From assembly GCA_024867545.1 (NCBI GenBank), contig JANFNE010000084.1, positions 1 to 64,000 on the forward strand: DNA of 64,000 nucleotides, read 5' to 3'. Made by a program: the position numbers and the translations under genes. Each line of letters begins with the position of its first letter. Within the stretch, counting starts at the first letter, position 1. Positions 27,876 to 37,911 of this stretch are shown piece by piece. The notes under the pieces are model-generated. The model did not search any database. It was given only the letters and a program-made list of their open reading frames with translations, and was not told where the DNA came from. Source of the stretch: Phytopythium helicoides. Its lineage: Eukaryota; Oomycota; Peronosporomycetes; Pythiales; Pythiaceae.

Positions 27876-28691
27876 CACTTTGCTTTGCCGACTGTAAAAA
27901 CTTTTTCAACCAGGGAAAAGTGGAGAGAGCTTCCAAGCAAAAGTGAAACTCGCGGTGTGGCTGGTCGGTGTGATCGCGGTGGGACTGGTCAGTGTGATCG
28001 GTGTGACTGCTCAGTGTGATGGCGTGTTGCTAGGCGATGTGATCGCGGTGGGACTGTCGCGGTGTGGCTGCTCGCGGTAACGGCGTGTTGCTGCTACTCA
28101 GTATGATGGCGATGTCACTCGTCAGTGAGATCCTCACCTCGCTTTGTCGACTGTAAAAAAAATTTCAACCAGGAAAAGTGGAGAGAGCTTCCAAGCAAAA
28201 GTGAAACTCGCGGTAGAACTGGGCGGTGTGACTGCTCAATGATCAGTCGATCTCGGGGATCAACGAGCTTGGCGTGACCACCCTCAAGCTCGGAGGGTCA
28301 AACATCACATCCGCAGACGCGCAGTACCTGTCCTCGCTATCGCGGTGTCACTGCTCGATGATCCTGCTCGGGCCGATGGCGTGTTGCTGCTGATCAGTGT
28401 GATCGGTGCGGTTGCTCGCGGTGATGGGGGTATGACTGCTCAGTGTGATGGCGTGCTGCTGCTCGCGAGTCAGATTGTCCATCTGAAAAACTTTTTTCAA
28501 CCAGGGAAAAGTGGAGAAAGCTTTCAAGCAAAACTGAAACTCGCGGGGATGGCGGCGTGACTGTCGATGTTGCTGCTCGCGGATGTGGAATGTTGTTGCT
28601 CGCGCTAATCGCGGTGTGGCTGCTCAGTGTGGTGGCATCTTGCTGCTTGTGGTGATGGCGGAGATACTGCTAGAGGTAATCGCGGTGGGTG
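27876..28691. repeat. Satellite-like DNA with three copies of a ~65 bp block (right arm)
   Basis: Mirror of 24930-25745. Confidence 0.65.
28237..28335 (+). pseudogene. Fibre-like repeat protein fragment (right arm)
   Basis: One frame reads LNDQSISGINELGVTTLKLG followed by GSNITSADAQYLSSL. The rhythm (SGI.xLGVTTLxLGGxxIT...YL) is that of repetitive tail-fibre or adhesin-like proteins of large viruses and phages. Only about 33 residues survive before the frame runs into satellite sequence. Assignment rests on pattern alone. Confidence 0.4.
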
Positions 28692-28820
28692 AAACTCGCG
28701 GACTCGCGGGTCAAGCTCACTCCTCAAACCTGTTCCTCTCCTGATCAAGCTGAAAGGATGTCAACAACCGCTCCTCTTACTCCAGTATCGAGTGTTGTTG
28801 AAAGCGAGAAGACTTGCCGT

Positions 28821-28931
28821 GGAGGATCGAGACAACATTTCTGGAATCAAGACGCACTGGACCTACAGAAGGTGTGACGACCGTTCAAGGAAAGCTTCGC
28901 AGCGTACGCGTTGCGGGAAGGCGTAGCCACA
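28821..28931 (+). pseudogene. Relic of a Fanzor 3' end (right arm)
   Basis: Mirror of 24690-24800. It precedes the ATG of ankyrin-kinase copy 3 by about 110 bp, so its conserved stem may now lie in that gene's promoter or leader. Confidence 0.5.
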
Positions 28932-29041
28932 CATACAAGCCAATCACGGAGTTGCTGACTGATCGTGGACGTAGGGTGGACTTTCCACCAATCACATTGC
29001 ATCGACAGGATTTTGATTCTTCCTCCCACACAGAAAGAACG

Positions 29042-32000
29042 ATGGAAGATCTCCTACATGCTGCTGTGGAGCAGGGCAACCTCGCAGGGGTGAACAAGGC
29101 GCTCCAAGGCGGAGCAGACGTCAACGTCAAGAACGAGTACGGCAAGACTGCGTTAATGATTGCTGCTGCTCGTGGCAAGTGGGATGTAATTCAGTATCTC
29201 GTGGAGGAGAGAGGCGCAGACGTCAACGTCAAGAACGAGTACGGCAAAACTGCGCTGATCAAGGCTGTTGAAAGTGGCAAATGGGATGTGGTGCAGTATC
29301 TCGTGGAGAGAGGCGCGGACGTCAACGTCAAGGACTATCGAGGCGAGACTACGATGATGAAGGCTGTTGAGAGTGGCAAGTGGGATGTGGTGCGGTGTGT
29401 CGTGAAAAGAGGCGCGGACGTCAACGTCACGGACAAGTACGGCAGCACTGTGATGATGTTTGCTGCTGAGAGTGGCAAGTTGGATGTAATTCAGTATCTC
29501 GTGGAGGAGAGAGACGCGGACGTTAACGTCAATGACATCCGAGGCGAGACTGCGCTGATGAAGGCTATTGAAAATGGCAAATGGGATGTGGTGCAGTATC
29601 TCGTGGAGGAGAGAGGTGCGGACGTCAACGTCAAGGACAATAATGGCAACACTGCGATGATGAAGGCTGCTTATCGTGGCAAGTTGGATGTGGTGCGGTA
29701 TCTCGTGGAGGAGAGAGGTGCTGACGTCAACGTCAAGAACGAGTACGGCAAAACTGCGCTGATCAAGGCTGTTGAAAGTGGCAAATGGGATGTGGTGCAG
29801 TATCTCGTGGAGAGAGGCGCGGACGTCAACGTCAAGGACTATCGAGGCGAGACTACGATGATGAAGGCTGTTGAGAGTGGCAAGTGGGATGTGGTGCGGT
29901 GTGTCGTGAAAAGACGCGCGGACGTCAACGTCACGGACAAGTACGGCAACACTGTGATGATGTTTGCTGCTGAGAGTGGCAAGTTGGATGTGGTGCAGTA
30001 TCTCGTGGAGGAGAGAGGCGCGGACGTCAACGTTAAGGACAAGTACGGCAACACTGCGATGATCAAGGCTGCTCGGAGTCGCAACTGGGATGTGGTGCAG
30101 TATCTCGTAGAGGAGAGAGGCGCGGACGTCAACGTCAAGAACGAGTACGGCAACACTGCGCTGATCAAGGCTGTTGAGAGTGGCAAGTTGGATGTGGTGC
30201 AGTATCTCGTGGAGGAGAGAGGCGCGGACGTCAACGTCAAGGACTATCGAGGCGAGACTGCGCTGATGAAGTCTGCCGCTCGTGGCAAGTTGGATGTAAT
30301 TCAGTATCTCGTGGAGGAGAGAGGCGCGGACGTCAACGTCAAGGACAAGTACGGCAACACTGCGCTGATCAAGGCTGTTGAGAGTGGCAAATGGGATGTG
30401 GTGCAGTATCTCGTGGAGAGAGGCGCGGACGTCAACGTCAAGGACTATCGAGGCGAGACTGTGCTGATGAAGTCTGCTGAGGGTGGCCAGCTGGATGTGG
30501 TGCGGTATCTCGTGGAGGAGAGAGGCGCAGACGTCAACGTCAAGAACAATGACGGCAACACTGCGCTGATCAAGGCTGTTGAGAGTGGCAAGTGGGATGT
30601 GGTGCAGTATCTCGTGGAGGAGAGAGGCGCGGACGTCAACGTCAAGAACGAGTACGGCAAAACTTCGCTGATGAAGGCTATTGAAAGTGGCAAATGGGAT
30701 GTGGTGCAGTATCTCGTGGAGAGAGGCGCGGACGTCAACGTCAAGAACAATGACGGCAACACTGCGATGATGAAGGCTGCTGCGGGTGGCAAGTTGGATG
30801 TGGTGCGGTATCTCGTGGAGGAGAGAGGCGCGGACGTCAACGTTAAGGACAAGTACGGCAACACTGCGATGATCAAGGCTGCTCGGAGTCGCAACTGGGA
30901 TGTGGTGCAGTATCTCGTAGAGGAGAGAGGCGCGGACGTCAACGTCAAGAACAAGTACGGCGAGACTGCGCTGATCAAGGCTGTTGAAAGTGGCAAATGG
31001 GATGTGGTGCAGTATCTCGTGGAGAGAGGCGCGGACGTCAACGTCAAGGACTATCGAGGCGAGACTACGATGATGAAGGCTGTTGAGAGTGGCAAGTGGG
31101 ATGTGGTGCGGTGTGTCGTGAAAAGACGCGCGGACGTCAACGTCACGGACAAGTACGGCAGCACTGTGATGATGTTTGCTGCTGAGAGTGGCAAGTTGGA
31201 TGTGGTGCAGTATCTCGTGGAGGAGAGAGGCGCGGACGTCAACGTTAAGGACAAGTACGGCAACACTGCGATGATCAAGGCTGCTCGGAGTCGCAACTGG
31301 GATGTGGTGCAGTATCTCGTAGAGGAGAGAGGCGCGGACGTCAACGTCAAGGACTATCGAGGCGAGACTACGATGATGAAGGCTGTTGAGAGTGGCAAGT
31401 GGGATGTGGTGCAGTATCTCGTGGAGGAGAGAGGCGCGGACGTTAACGTCAAGGACAAGTACGGCAAGACTGCGATGATGAAGGCTGCTGAGAGTGGCAA
31501 GTTGGATGTGGTGCAGTATCTCGTGGAGGAGAGAGACGCGGACGTTAACGTCAATGACATCCGAGGCGAGACTGCGCTGATGAAGGCTATTGAAAATGGC
31601 AAATGGGATGTGGTGCAGTATCTCGTGGAGGAGAGAGGCGCGGACGTTAACGTCAAGGACAAGTACGGCAAGACTGCGATGATGAAGGCTGTTGAGAGTG
31701 GCAAGTTGGATGTAATTCAGTATCTCGTGGAGGAGAGAGACGCGGACGTTAACGTCAATGACATCCGAGGCGAGACTGCGCTGATGAAGGCTATTGAAAA
31801 TGGCAAATGGGATGTGGTGCAGTATCTCGTGGAGGAGAGAGGTGCGGACGTCAACGTCAAGGACAATAATGGCAACACTGCGATGATGAAGGCTGCTTAT
31901 CGTGGCAAGTTGGATGTGGTGCGGTATCTCGTGGAGGAGAGAGGTGCTGACGTCGACATCCAGAATACGATAAAGGAAACAGCGCTATACCTAGCAACCA

Positions 32001-34855
32001 AGAAGGGAGACATTGCCATTCGGAGCTTCTTACTCAGGCACGTCTCATCCAGCGAAGGCGTGGTAAATGTGCAGTCATCTGTGGAATCACTGAAGTCGTT
32101 CTTAACATCAAGAAGCTGGGCGATCTCTCCGTTCGATATCGAACCAGTCAAATACAATGACACTAAGAGTTTCGGGGGAGACTATCGAGCGAAGTGGTTG
32201 GACGCCGACGTCATCATCAAACAGTTTGTCCCGGACGCATCGGTTTCAACATTTGAGGATGAAGTCACTACATGGCACCAACTGCGACATCCAAACGTGA
32301 TCAAGTTGTATGGAGCTTGTGATATTGGTCACTCGTTCTTCGTGCTTGAGCATGCAAGCAATGGGTCGTTGGTGGAGTATCTTGCTGCATGTGAGAAGAA
32401 AGGAGAAAGACAGACGCCATGGAAGTTGTTGCATCAAGCATCATTGGGCCTCGCATACTTGCACGAGCGTGGAATCATCCACGGGAACTTGCGAAGCAGT
32501 AATGTGTTGGTTGGAAGCGATGGCGTGGCGAAGTTGTCTGATTTTGGTTTGAGCATATCATCTCGAGACAGTTCTGAAGAAGTGGTATCAAGCAGAGGGG
32601 GGTTTGGCTCAGAGCTTTGGCAGGCTCCGGAGCAGATGAAGGGTGAAAAAGCGTCGTTAGCGGGAGATATCTACTCTTTTGGCCTCTGTATTGTGGCAGC
32701 GGTAACTGGACGAGAGCCATGGAGAGGAAATTCTGGTTATAGAAAACTTGAGTGGGACCCCGCGACTGGACCCGATTCGTGGGTTGGTCCTGCAGATCTC
32801 GACGAAAACACCACACTCCTGACATCTAGAACGTGCGCTCAAGATCCCAAGCAACGCGTCACAGCTGCGGTGGTTGTTCGACTTCTCGAGAAACTCGCTG
32901 CAAAGGAAGCCAGTAATCTTCGGCCACCGTCTCAAGATGATGATATCAAGAGTAACGTGGACGAGTACAAGCACGGAAAACTGACTCAACTTTTAGCGAC
33001 CATTCAAAATCAAATATCGTCGCAGCATTCCAAGTACGAGTTCGTGCTACGTGAAATCGAAGCGATCCATAAACAATTCGCACAAGAAACCCGGTCTTTG
33101 AAGCTACTCGAGGCATATCACTCGCTCCTCGTCGACTTGGACAGTGTTCTCCAGTCAGGATCAATTGGGAACCGCGTGGTCGCGTTGTCCTCGACCAGAG
33201 CGTATGGCAGCAACTTGACCGTCATTAAACGTTGCATCGACGAACTGTGGATTATACTTGATACCTCTCGAGTTGTTGACGAGGAGCGAGAGCAACACTG
33301 GGATATTCATCGCAAGAATCAGCTCGAGTTGTTCGTGTCGGATGTATCACAGACGGTGGCAGTTCTGAGCGAATTGGATGACGAAGAGGAGCAGACCACG
33401 TTGATGACATTGCTGAAGTTGGAATTGGATAGTCATGCGTTGAAGTACACTGAGCGTCAGCTCGAGGTGCTAAAGAAGGCGTACGATGATTGTTGTCAAG
33501 GCGAGTGGAAGACCGTTATGACGACTGTTCCTGCATGGTATCTGCCGTGGCACGAGCTTGTGATCAACCGGATGGAGAAGCTCGGCGAGGGCGGATTTGG
33601 CGATGTTTATCTTGCGAAGTGGTTGGACTCGGAGGTGGTTGTGAAGGAGGTGAAGAAGATTGCATCAACTAACAGTGACTCTTTTGCATCGACTTGGTCG
33701 CAGAGTGTGTCACAGTCTGAACCAAAGACAGAAGTGAAGGCAACCACTGACAATGTTGAATTCCGTAAAAAGAGGGAAGAACGCCGTAAGTTGTTCGAGC
33801 AAGAAGTGAACGTCTGGTTTGGACTGAGTCACCCACACGTGATACGTTTGTTCGGTGCTTGCCATGTTGGAACACCGTTCTTTGCATGTGAGTATGCTAG
33901 CGGCGGGTCGCTCGACAAATACCTGCGAGAACATCCTAAAGAGATATGGCCAAAACTCTTTGAGGCAGCACTTGGTGTACAGTACCTGCATTCACGTGGT
34001 ATTATCCATGGAGACCTCAAATGTAACAATATCATGATTGGTAACGACGGGAAGGCTAAGGTAACTGACTTTGGTCTGAGTTCGTTTGAGGAAGCGAGTG
34101 AAGGCAAGTTGAGTGGTGCGTGGCAGTGGGTGGCGCCTGAGTGCATCGAGAGTGGTGCCTCGAAGCGATCGGTGGCGTCGGATGTGTATTCTTTGGGTAT
34201 GTGTATCGTGGAGGCGCTTCGAGTGGTCGAGGACGATTGTCGTTGGCCATATCCATGGTACAATGATGACCATACTACTGTCAAGGTCAAGGTGGTCGAT
34301 CGACATGAGTTACCGTCGCGGCCTCGGTTGTGCACGGATGAGCAATGGGAATTAGTGGAGCGAATGTGTGCGCACGACCCAGACAAACGAATCAAGATCA
34401 GCACTGTGGTGGACGAGCTTGCGATTCTTGCACAAGGCAATGTGGCTTGCGATGACGAAGAGGTTGAGCCGGAACCGTCAAAGGAGATCACAGAAATGAA
34501 GGACTTGTCAAAGGTGATCGCTGAAATGAAGAGTCAATGCGACCAATTCTCTGAGAGTGCTTCGTCACGCAATCGAAAGGTCCTCTGCCAAATTTACGCG
34601 TTGCTGTGGGAGCGACTGGCAGATCGGGCGGATGACACAGACTTCCTCGGGTCTCTTATCAAAAAAGCTCGAAAGAGTACGCTGACGCTTCAGGGGGAGA
34701 AGAATACAGTATTCGCATTCACGGAGGCAGTACTGCGGGGATACGCATTCCATCGCAATCTGGACAAGGTGATTGAAGCGCAGATGTGGGCGGCGGACAA
34801 ACTAGATTGGAGAGAGAAGTGTTGGAAGCTGCTGGCAAACCTGACAATATCGTGA
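29042..34855 (+). CDS. Ankyrin-pseudokinase-kinase protein, copy 3, expanded (1937 aa)
   Basis: Intact 1,938-codon frame from ATG 29042. Residues 1-25 form a cap. Residues ~25-965 hold 28 ankyrin repeats of 33-34 aa (consensus ADVNVKDxxGxTAxMKAxxxGKWDVVxYLVEERG), and a degenerate one ends at ~996. The first kinase-like domain (about 1040-1330) keeps the ATP lysine (VIIKQF) but has HGN for HRD. The second (about 1512-1790) has LGEGGFGDVYLAKW, VVVKEV, HGDLKCNN (about 1656), DFG and WVAPE, and is probably active. A helical linker separates them. The ankyrin solenoid presumably selects partners. Repeats are nearly identical at DNA level, pointing to recent expansion by unequal exchange. No intron. 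Copies 1 and 2 have only 3-5 repeats. Confidence 0.9.
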   Translation: MEDLLHAAVEQGNLAGVNKALQGGADVNVKNEYGKTALMIAAARGKWDVIQYLVEERGADVNVKNEYGKTALIKAVESGKWDVVQYLVERGADVNVKDYRGETTMMKAVESGKWDVVRCVVKRGADVNVTDKYGSTVMMFAAESGKLDVIQYLVEERDADVNVNDIRGETALMKAIENGKWDVVQYLVEERGADVNVKDNNGNTAMMKAAYRGKLDVVRYLVEERGADVNVKNEYGKTALIKAVESGKWDVVQYLVERGADVNVKDYRGETTMMKAVESGKWDVVRCVVKRRADVNVTDKYGNTVMMFAAESGKLDVVQYLVEERGADVNVKDKYGNTAMIKAARSRNWDVVQYLVEERGADVNVKNEYGNTALIKAVESGKLDVVQYLVEERGADVNVKDYRGETALMKSAARGKLDVIQYLVEERGADVNVKDKYGNTALIKAVESGKWDVVQYLVERGADVNVKDYRGETVLMKSAEGGQLDVVRYLVEERGADVNVKNNDGNTALIKAVESGKWDVVQYLVEERGADVNVKNEYGKTSLMKAIESGKWDVVQYLVERGADVNVKNNDGNTAMMKAAAGGKLDVVRYLVEERGADVNVKDKYGNTAMIKAARSRNWDVVQYLVEERGADVNVKNKYGETALIKAVESGKWDVVQYLVERGADVNVKDYRGETTMMKAVESGKWDVVRCVVKRRADVNVTDKYGSTVMMFAAESGKLDVVQYLVEERGADVNVKDKYGNTAMIKAARSRNWDVVQYLVEERGADVNVKDYRGETTMMKAVESGKWDVVQYLVEERGADVNVKDKYGKTAMMKAAESGKLDVVQYLVEERDADVNVNDIRGETALMKAIENGKWDVVQYLVEERGADVNVKDKYGKTAMMKAVESGKLDVIQYLVEERDADVNVNDIRGETALMKAIENGKWDVVQYLVEERGADVNVKDNNGNTAMMKAAYRGKLDVVRYLVEERGADVDIQNTIKETALYLATKKGDIAIRSFLLRHVSSSEGVVNVQSSVESLKSFLTSRSWAISPFDIEPVKYNDTKSFGGDYRAKWLDADVIIKQFVPDASVSTFEDEVTTWHQLRHPNVIKLYGACDIGHSFFVLEHASNGSLVEYLAACEKKGERQTPWKLLHQASLGLAYLHERGIIHGNLRSSNVLVGSDGVAKLSDFGLSISSRDSSEEVVSSRGGFGSELWQAPEQMKGEKASLAGDIYSFGLCIVAAVTGREPWRGNSGYRKLEWDPATGPDSWVGPADLDENTTLLTSRTCAQDPKQRVTAAVVVRLLEKLAAKEASNLRPPSQDDDIKSNVDEYKHGKLTQLLATIQNQISSQHSKYEFVLREIEAIHKQFAQETRSLKLLEAYHSLLVDLDSVLQSGSIGNRVVALSSTRAYGSNLTVIKRCIDELWIILDTSRVVDEEREQHWDIHRKNQLELFVSDVSQTVAVLSELDDEEEQTTLMTLLKLELDSHALKYTERQLEVLKKAYDDCCQGEWKTVMTTVPAWYLPWHELVINRMEKLGEGGFGDVYLAKWLDSEVVVKEVKKIASTNSDSFASTWSQSVSQSEPKTEVKATTDNVEFRKKREERRKLFEQEVNVWFGLSHPHVIRLFGACHVGTPFFACEYASGGSLDKYLREHPKEIWPKLFEAALGVQYLHSRGIIHGDLKCNNIMIGNDGKAKVTDFGLSSFEEASEGKLSGAWQWVAPECIESGASKRSVASDVYSLGMCIVEALRVVEDDCRWPYPWYNDDHTTVKVKVVDRHELPSRPRLCTDEQWELVERMCAHDPDKRIKISTVVDELAILAQGNVACDDEEVEPEPSKEITEMKDLSKVIAEMKSQCDQFSESASSRNRKVLCQIYALLWERLADRADDTDFLGSLIKKARKSTLTLQGEKNTVFAFTEAVLRGYAFHRNLDKVIEAQMWAADKLDWREKCWKLLANLTIS
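29115..31950 (+). repeat. Tandem array of 28 ankyrin-coding repeats (99 or 102 bp)
   Basis: Units of 99 or 102 bp begin GCGGACGTCAACGTCAAGGA. The difference is one codon: VERG versus VEERG. Higher-order blocks are visible. The run DYRGETTMMKAV, TDKYGSTVMMFAA, KYGNTAMIKAARSRN appears three times (from about 29326, 29836 and 31048), and the NDIRGETALMKAIEN unit appears three times. Confidence 0.92.
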
Positions 34856-35289
34856 TGTGATTGATACTACGGTGCCAATATTCGTGGGTATGGCGGTTTC
34901 TTGTGATTGTGATCATGATGTTGCTGGTAATGGATATTGCAGAGTTACAGGTCGGTCTGATCGTGGTGTGACCGATCATGGACATCGTGAAGCAGAGTTG
35001 CTACTCGCGGTCATGGTTGTGTGATTGCTATGGGTGGCTGTGTGTATAGATGGTGGGAAGGTTCACAGAAGCATTCTCCGAAATTATCACTCTACGGAGA
35101 AGCCCAGTGCGGTTTACAGGGCAGTCTTTCTTTTCAGATTTCGATTGGTGGCGCTTTCGCGCTCCGTGACGGCTGGCCCATTATTTCGAGCTGATAAAAA
35201 CGAAACACCATGAGGGACAAAGTTAGGGATACGATGCTAGTGCTTGAGGTCAAGCGATGGGTCTACGTGAGCTTCTTCGCGAACGAGAC
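34856..35289. other. 3' flank of ankyrin-kinase copy 3
   Basis: The first ~100 bp match the 3' flanks of copies 1 and 2 (GTGCCAATATTCGTGGGTAT). The rest has no recognisable gene or repeat. Confidence 0.5.
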
Positions 35290-35700
35290 AGCAGGAAGTC
35301 CAGCTCGTACAGTACGGAGCAGTCCTTGACTTGGAGCACCTTCACGCCGTACACCTCTCTCACCGATTCTTGATGCGAGCAGCTGTCGACGATCAGCGTT
35401 TCAAGAATGTACAGGTTGAACAAGAACCAGCAGAATGTCGAGGTTGTACACGCTCTCGATCGTCTATGCGGTCGAGCAGTCGTGCGCAATAAGCTTCGCC
35501 GCGTACCAGTCCGATATGTGGGTTACGTTGTTATTGCCTTTACTCAGCTTGGCGTTGCAGAACGGAGACATACGATGCGGGCGGAAGTCGATTGACTCGA
35601 ACGAGAAGCAGTGCTCGAACACAAACTCCGTCGTGTACGAACTCATCCCTACCGCCGACAGCACCGGGCAGCGACTCACTGCGAAACATTCAGCGAGGTG
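35290..35700 (-). pseudogene. Scrambled fragment of the repeat/RING gene
   Basis: 35293-35690 matches the repeat region of the gene at 15622-17256 (about 16075-16490) at high identity but with internal deletions. At its right end it jumps to a short piece matching about 17202-17220 (TGCGAAACATTCAGCGAGGT). No RING domain and no open frame. It marks the join between the duplicated subtelomeric DNA and the conserved chromosome. Confidence 0.8.
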
Positions 35701-35808
35701 AGAAGATTGTCATTTCAGTCATAAAATGCTGCGTGGATCAAAATTATCGTGCGGGAGGGCGGTAAAATAGTAGATCTTACAGTCAAACATTTAAAATCCA
35801 CCACCTCA

Positions 35809-36655
35809 ATGACGACGAGAACTTTCATGGCGCTGGTGTGCGTCGAGTGCGGCGCGCCCGTGGCGCTGCTGGTGCGCGACTACGGCAAGGGGAACATCCG
35901 GCTGGCCATCTGCGGCGCCTGCAACCGCGTGGCCGACAAGTACGTCGAGTATGAGACCGTGCTGCTCTTCCTCGAGGTGCTGCTGCTGCGCCCGCAGGTC
36001 TACCGCCACCTGCTCTACAACCTCCCGACGCCCATGGACGCGGTGCGTACTCGCTGCTGCTGCGCCACTTTGCTGATGCTGCGCTAACCGCCGTTTATTC
36101 TGTTGACAGCGCACCATCCTCAAGCTGTTCGCGATCCTCGTCATGCTCGACATGAACGTCAAGGCGTATCTGATCGACAGGCGCGCGGGCCTCACGCTGC
36201 GCTCCGAGTCCATGTACCAGGACCAGGCGCAGGTCTCGGGGCTGCGCGTCAGTCAGTTCTCGCTGCACCTCGTGGCGCTCGCGCTCGTTGAGAACCTCGC
36301 GCACCTCGGTGCAGTTCTCGCGCTCGTCTGGCTCGACCCGTTCGCGCGAGGCTGGCGAGCGCGGCTGCTTGAAGGAGGCCGACCCGTCGCGCGCTACGCC
36401 AGCGCCATGGTCGTCTCCAGCTTCGGCAAGCTCTTCGCGCTGCTCACCGTCATCTGGGAGTACGAGTGGACCTTCATCCACGTCATCGGCGGCATCGTCT
36501 GCTGCTCCAACGTCCTCGCGCTCAAGCTACTCGTCGCCGAGCAAAGCTCCTGGCGCGTGGTTGCCGTCATTCTCGGGGGCATCGCCGCGCGACTCGGTAT
36601 GCAGTTGCTCATGTTCGCGCTCGGCAATTCGGTGCTCTTTCACGTGCTCGTATGA
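35809..36655 (+). CDS. ARV1: ARV1 lipid-homeostasis protein (259 aa, 2 exons)
   Basis: Exon 1 35809-36042, intron 36043-36109 (67 nt, GTGCGT...GACAG), exon 2 36110-36655. The N terminus has the Arv1 homology domain, a zinc ribbon with CVECG and CGACN pairs around DYGKGNIRLAICG and then VADKYVEYE. Several membrane helices follow (FLEVLLLRPQVYRHLLYNL, ILKLFAILVMLDM, the LALVENLAHLGAVLALV region and two near the C terminus). ARV1 proteins act in the ER membrane in sterol trafficking and GPI-anchor synthesis. First conserved, spliced gene on the chromosome-interior side of the subtelomere. Start at ATG 35809 (MTTRTFMALVCVECG). Confidence 0.92.
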
Positions 36656-36808
36656 GGCCAATAAACGGTAACGTGCTCTCGTATCAACCGCTCGTGTCCG
36701 CTATTTTCGCTCGGTGACGCTGCTATTCCTGCAGCGACGTCAATGACTTGGAAGCTGTACGCCGCAGGTCAGCTCCAGCATTAGACGCCTCAGATTGAGC
36801 GCACACGT

Positions 36809-37840
36809 ATGCCCATGAGCAACGTGGAGCTTCCGCTCGTGCCGAGCGCGCGGACTGCGTCCGCGTCCGCGTCCTCGAGTCGCAGCAGCCTGCGGTCAGC
36901 GGGCTCAGACCGGAGCGCAAAGAGCACCAGAAGCCCCAGCAGCCTCGGGGCCGACGAGGATCACGATTCGTTAGTGCAGCAGGACAGTGAACAGGACGAC
37001 GACGGTCAGAATGGCGAAGAAGAGCCGCAAGAGTCGAACGGTGGGCTTTGGGATGAGGTCGAGACTTTCCTCAACAAGCCGTCGCCGAGCCTGTCAGCAC
37101 TAGCGAAAAGCTCCAAAAAGCCGCCTCCAGTTGCGGGCTCGACCAGGAGCAGCGTACTGCCCAACCTCAAAGCCGAGGCGCCGAGGCGGACCAGTCAAGG
37201 AGACAACCAGAGTGCTGTTCGTCCATCTAGACCGACGCGAGTGGCCGCTGCGGGCTCGAAAGCCATCGACCCGAAGCTGCTGGAGGAGGCGTTCGCATAT
37301 GCGCGCAAGGTGCAAGCGCAAATGATGAACGACGACGACGAGCAGGACGAGGAGGACCCGATGATAGGCGGACGGGCCAAAGCGCCTCGACGCCACGCTC
37401 CTGACTTGGCTCACTGCCAAGACTTTGGCTCTTCCAGCTCGCTGTTGTCAGGGAACGGAGCAACTCGACCAGTTGGCAATGCGCGTGGCCCCGCGCCTCG
37501 AGGAAAGAGCCGTGACCCCGAAAAGCCCAAAAAGAAGCCGAGCTCAAGCTCCAGCAGCGCGTATAGCGGGACTGCAACACGGAAGAAGAGCTCTGACAAG
37601 CGTGCCAAGGAGCCGAGCACGCAGTGGAACGGAGACGAGGGAGGCAGCGGCGCCGGCGACGAGCGCAAGACCAAAAAGCTGACCATGGACGCGCAGACAA
37701 TGCAGGAGCTCGTGACCAACTTTCAGAACGGGACGGCGTTGGAAGAGCTGCGCAAGGAGCTGGCAGCCTCGCAGCAGAGCCTGGCATTCTCGCGGCAGGT
37801 GCTGCACGATGCGGCCAAGAGCTTCTTCCAGCCGTCCTGA
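36809..37840 (+). CDS. Hypothetical low-complexity protein (343 aa)
   Basis: ATG 36809 to TGA 37838-37840. It is rich in Ser, Asp/Glu, Lys and Arg with few hydrophobic stretches, so mostly disordered. Two segments look structured: a helix around DPKLLEEAFAYARKVQAQM (about 155-173) and a C-terminal helical stretch from MDAQTMQELVTNF to the end, ending AAKSFFQPS. Basic clusters could be nuclear signals. No intron needed. Lies 150 bp downstream of ARV1 in the same direction. I do not recognise the family. Confidence 0.7.
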   Translation: MPMSNVELPLVPSARTASASASSSRSSLRSAGSDRSAKSTRSPSSLGADEDHDSLVQQDSEQDDDGQNGEEEPQESNGGLWDEVETFLNKPSPSLSALAKSSKKPPPVAGSTRSSVLPNLKAEAPRRTSQGDNQSAVRPSRPTRVAAAGSKAIDPKLLEEAFAYARKVQAQMMNDDDEQDEEDPMIGGRAKAPRRHAPDLAHCQDFGSSSSLLSGNGATRPVGNARGPAPRGKSRDPEKPKKKPSSSSSSAYSGTATRKKSSDKRAKEPSTQWNGDEGGSGAGDERKTKKLTMDAQTMQELVTNFQNGTALEELRKELAASQQSLAFSRQVLHDAAKSFFQPS

Positions 37841-37911
37841 CCGCGCATCGGTGGGGAACGTGGCATATTAACGAATACAAGTTGGTCTCTCTCTCTTGGG
37901 ACTCTCGTGCG

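Larger units (their letters stand above)
27162..29335. repeat. Right arm of the 2,174 bp inverted repeat
   Basis: Mirror of 24286-26459. It ends inside the second/third ankyrin repeat boundary of copy 3, exactly where copy 2 and copy 3 stop being collinear (GTCAAGGAC followed by different codons). It includes a 172-codon frame (27501-28019, present in both arms) that runs into satellite DNA and that I do not consider a gene. Confidence 0.93.

Noticed and set aside
25602..28019. 172- and 155-codon frames present in both palindrome arms
   Set aside because: They are duplicated by the inverted repeat, run into satellite DNA at their C termini and show no domain. Two conflicting frames cover the same bases.
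29839..31704. Minus-strand frames of 99-200 codons in the ankyrin array, repetitive TLTSAPLSSTRYCTTS
   Set aside because: Antisense shadows of the 99/102 bp repeats.
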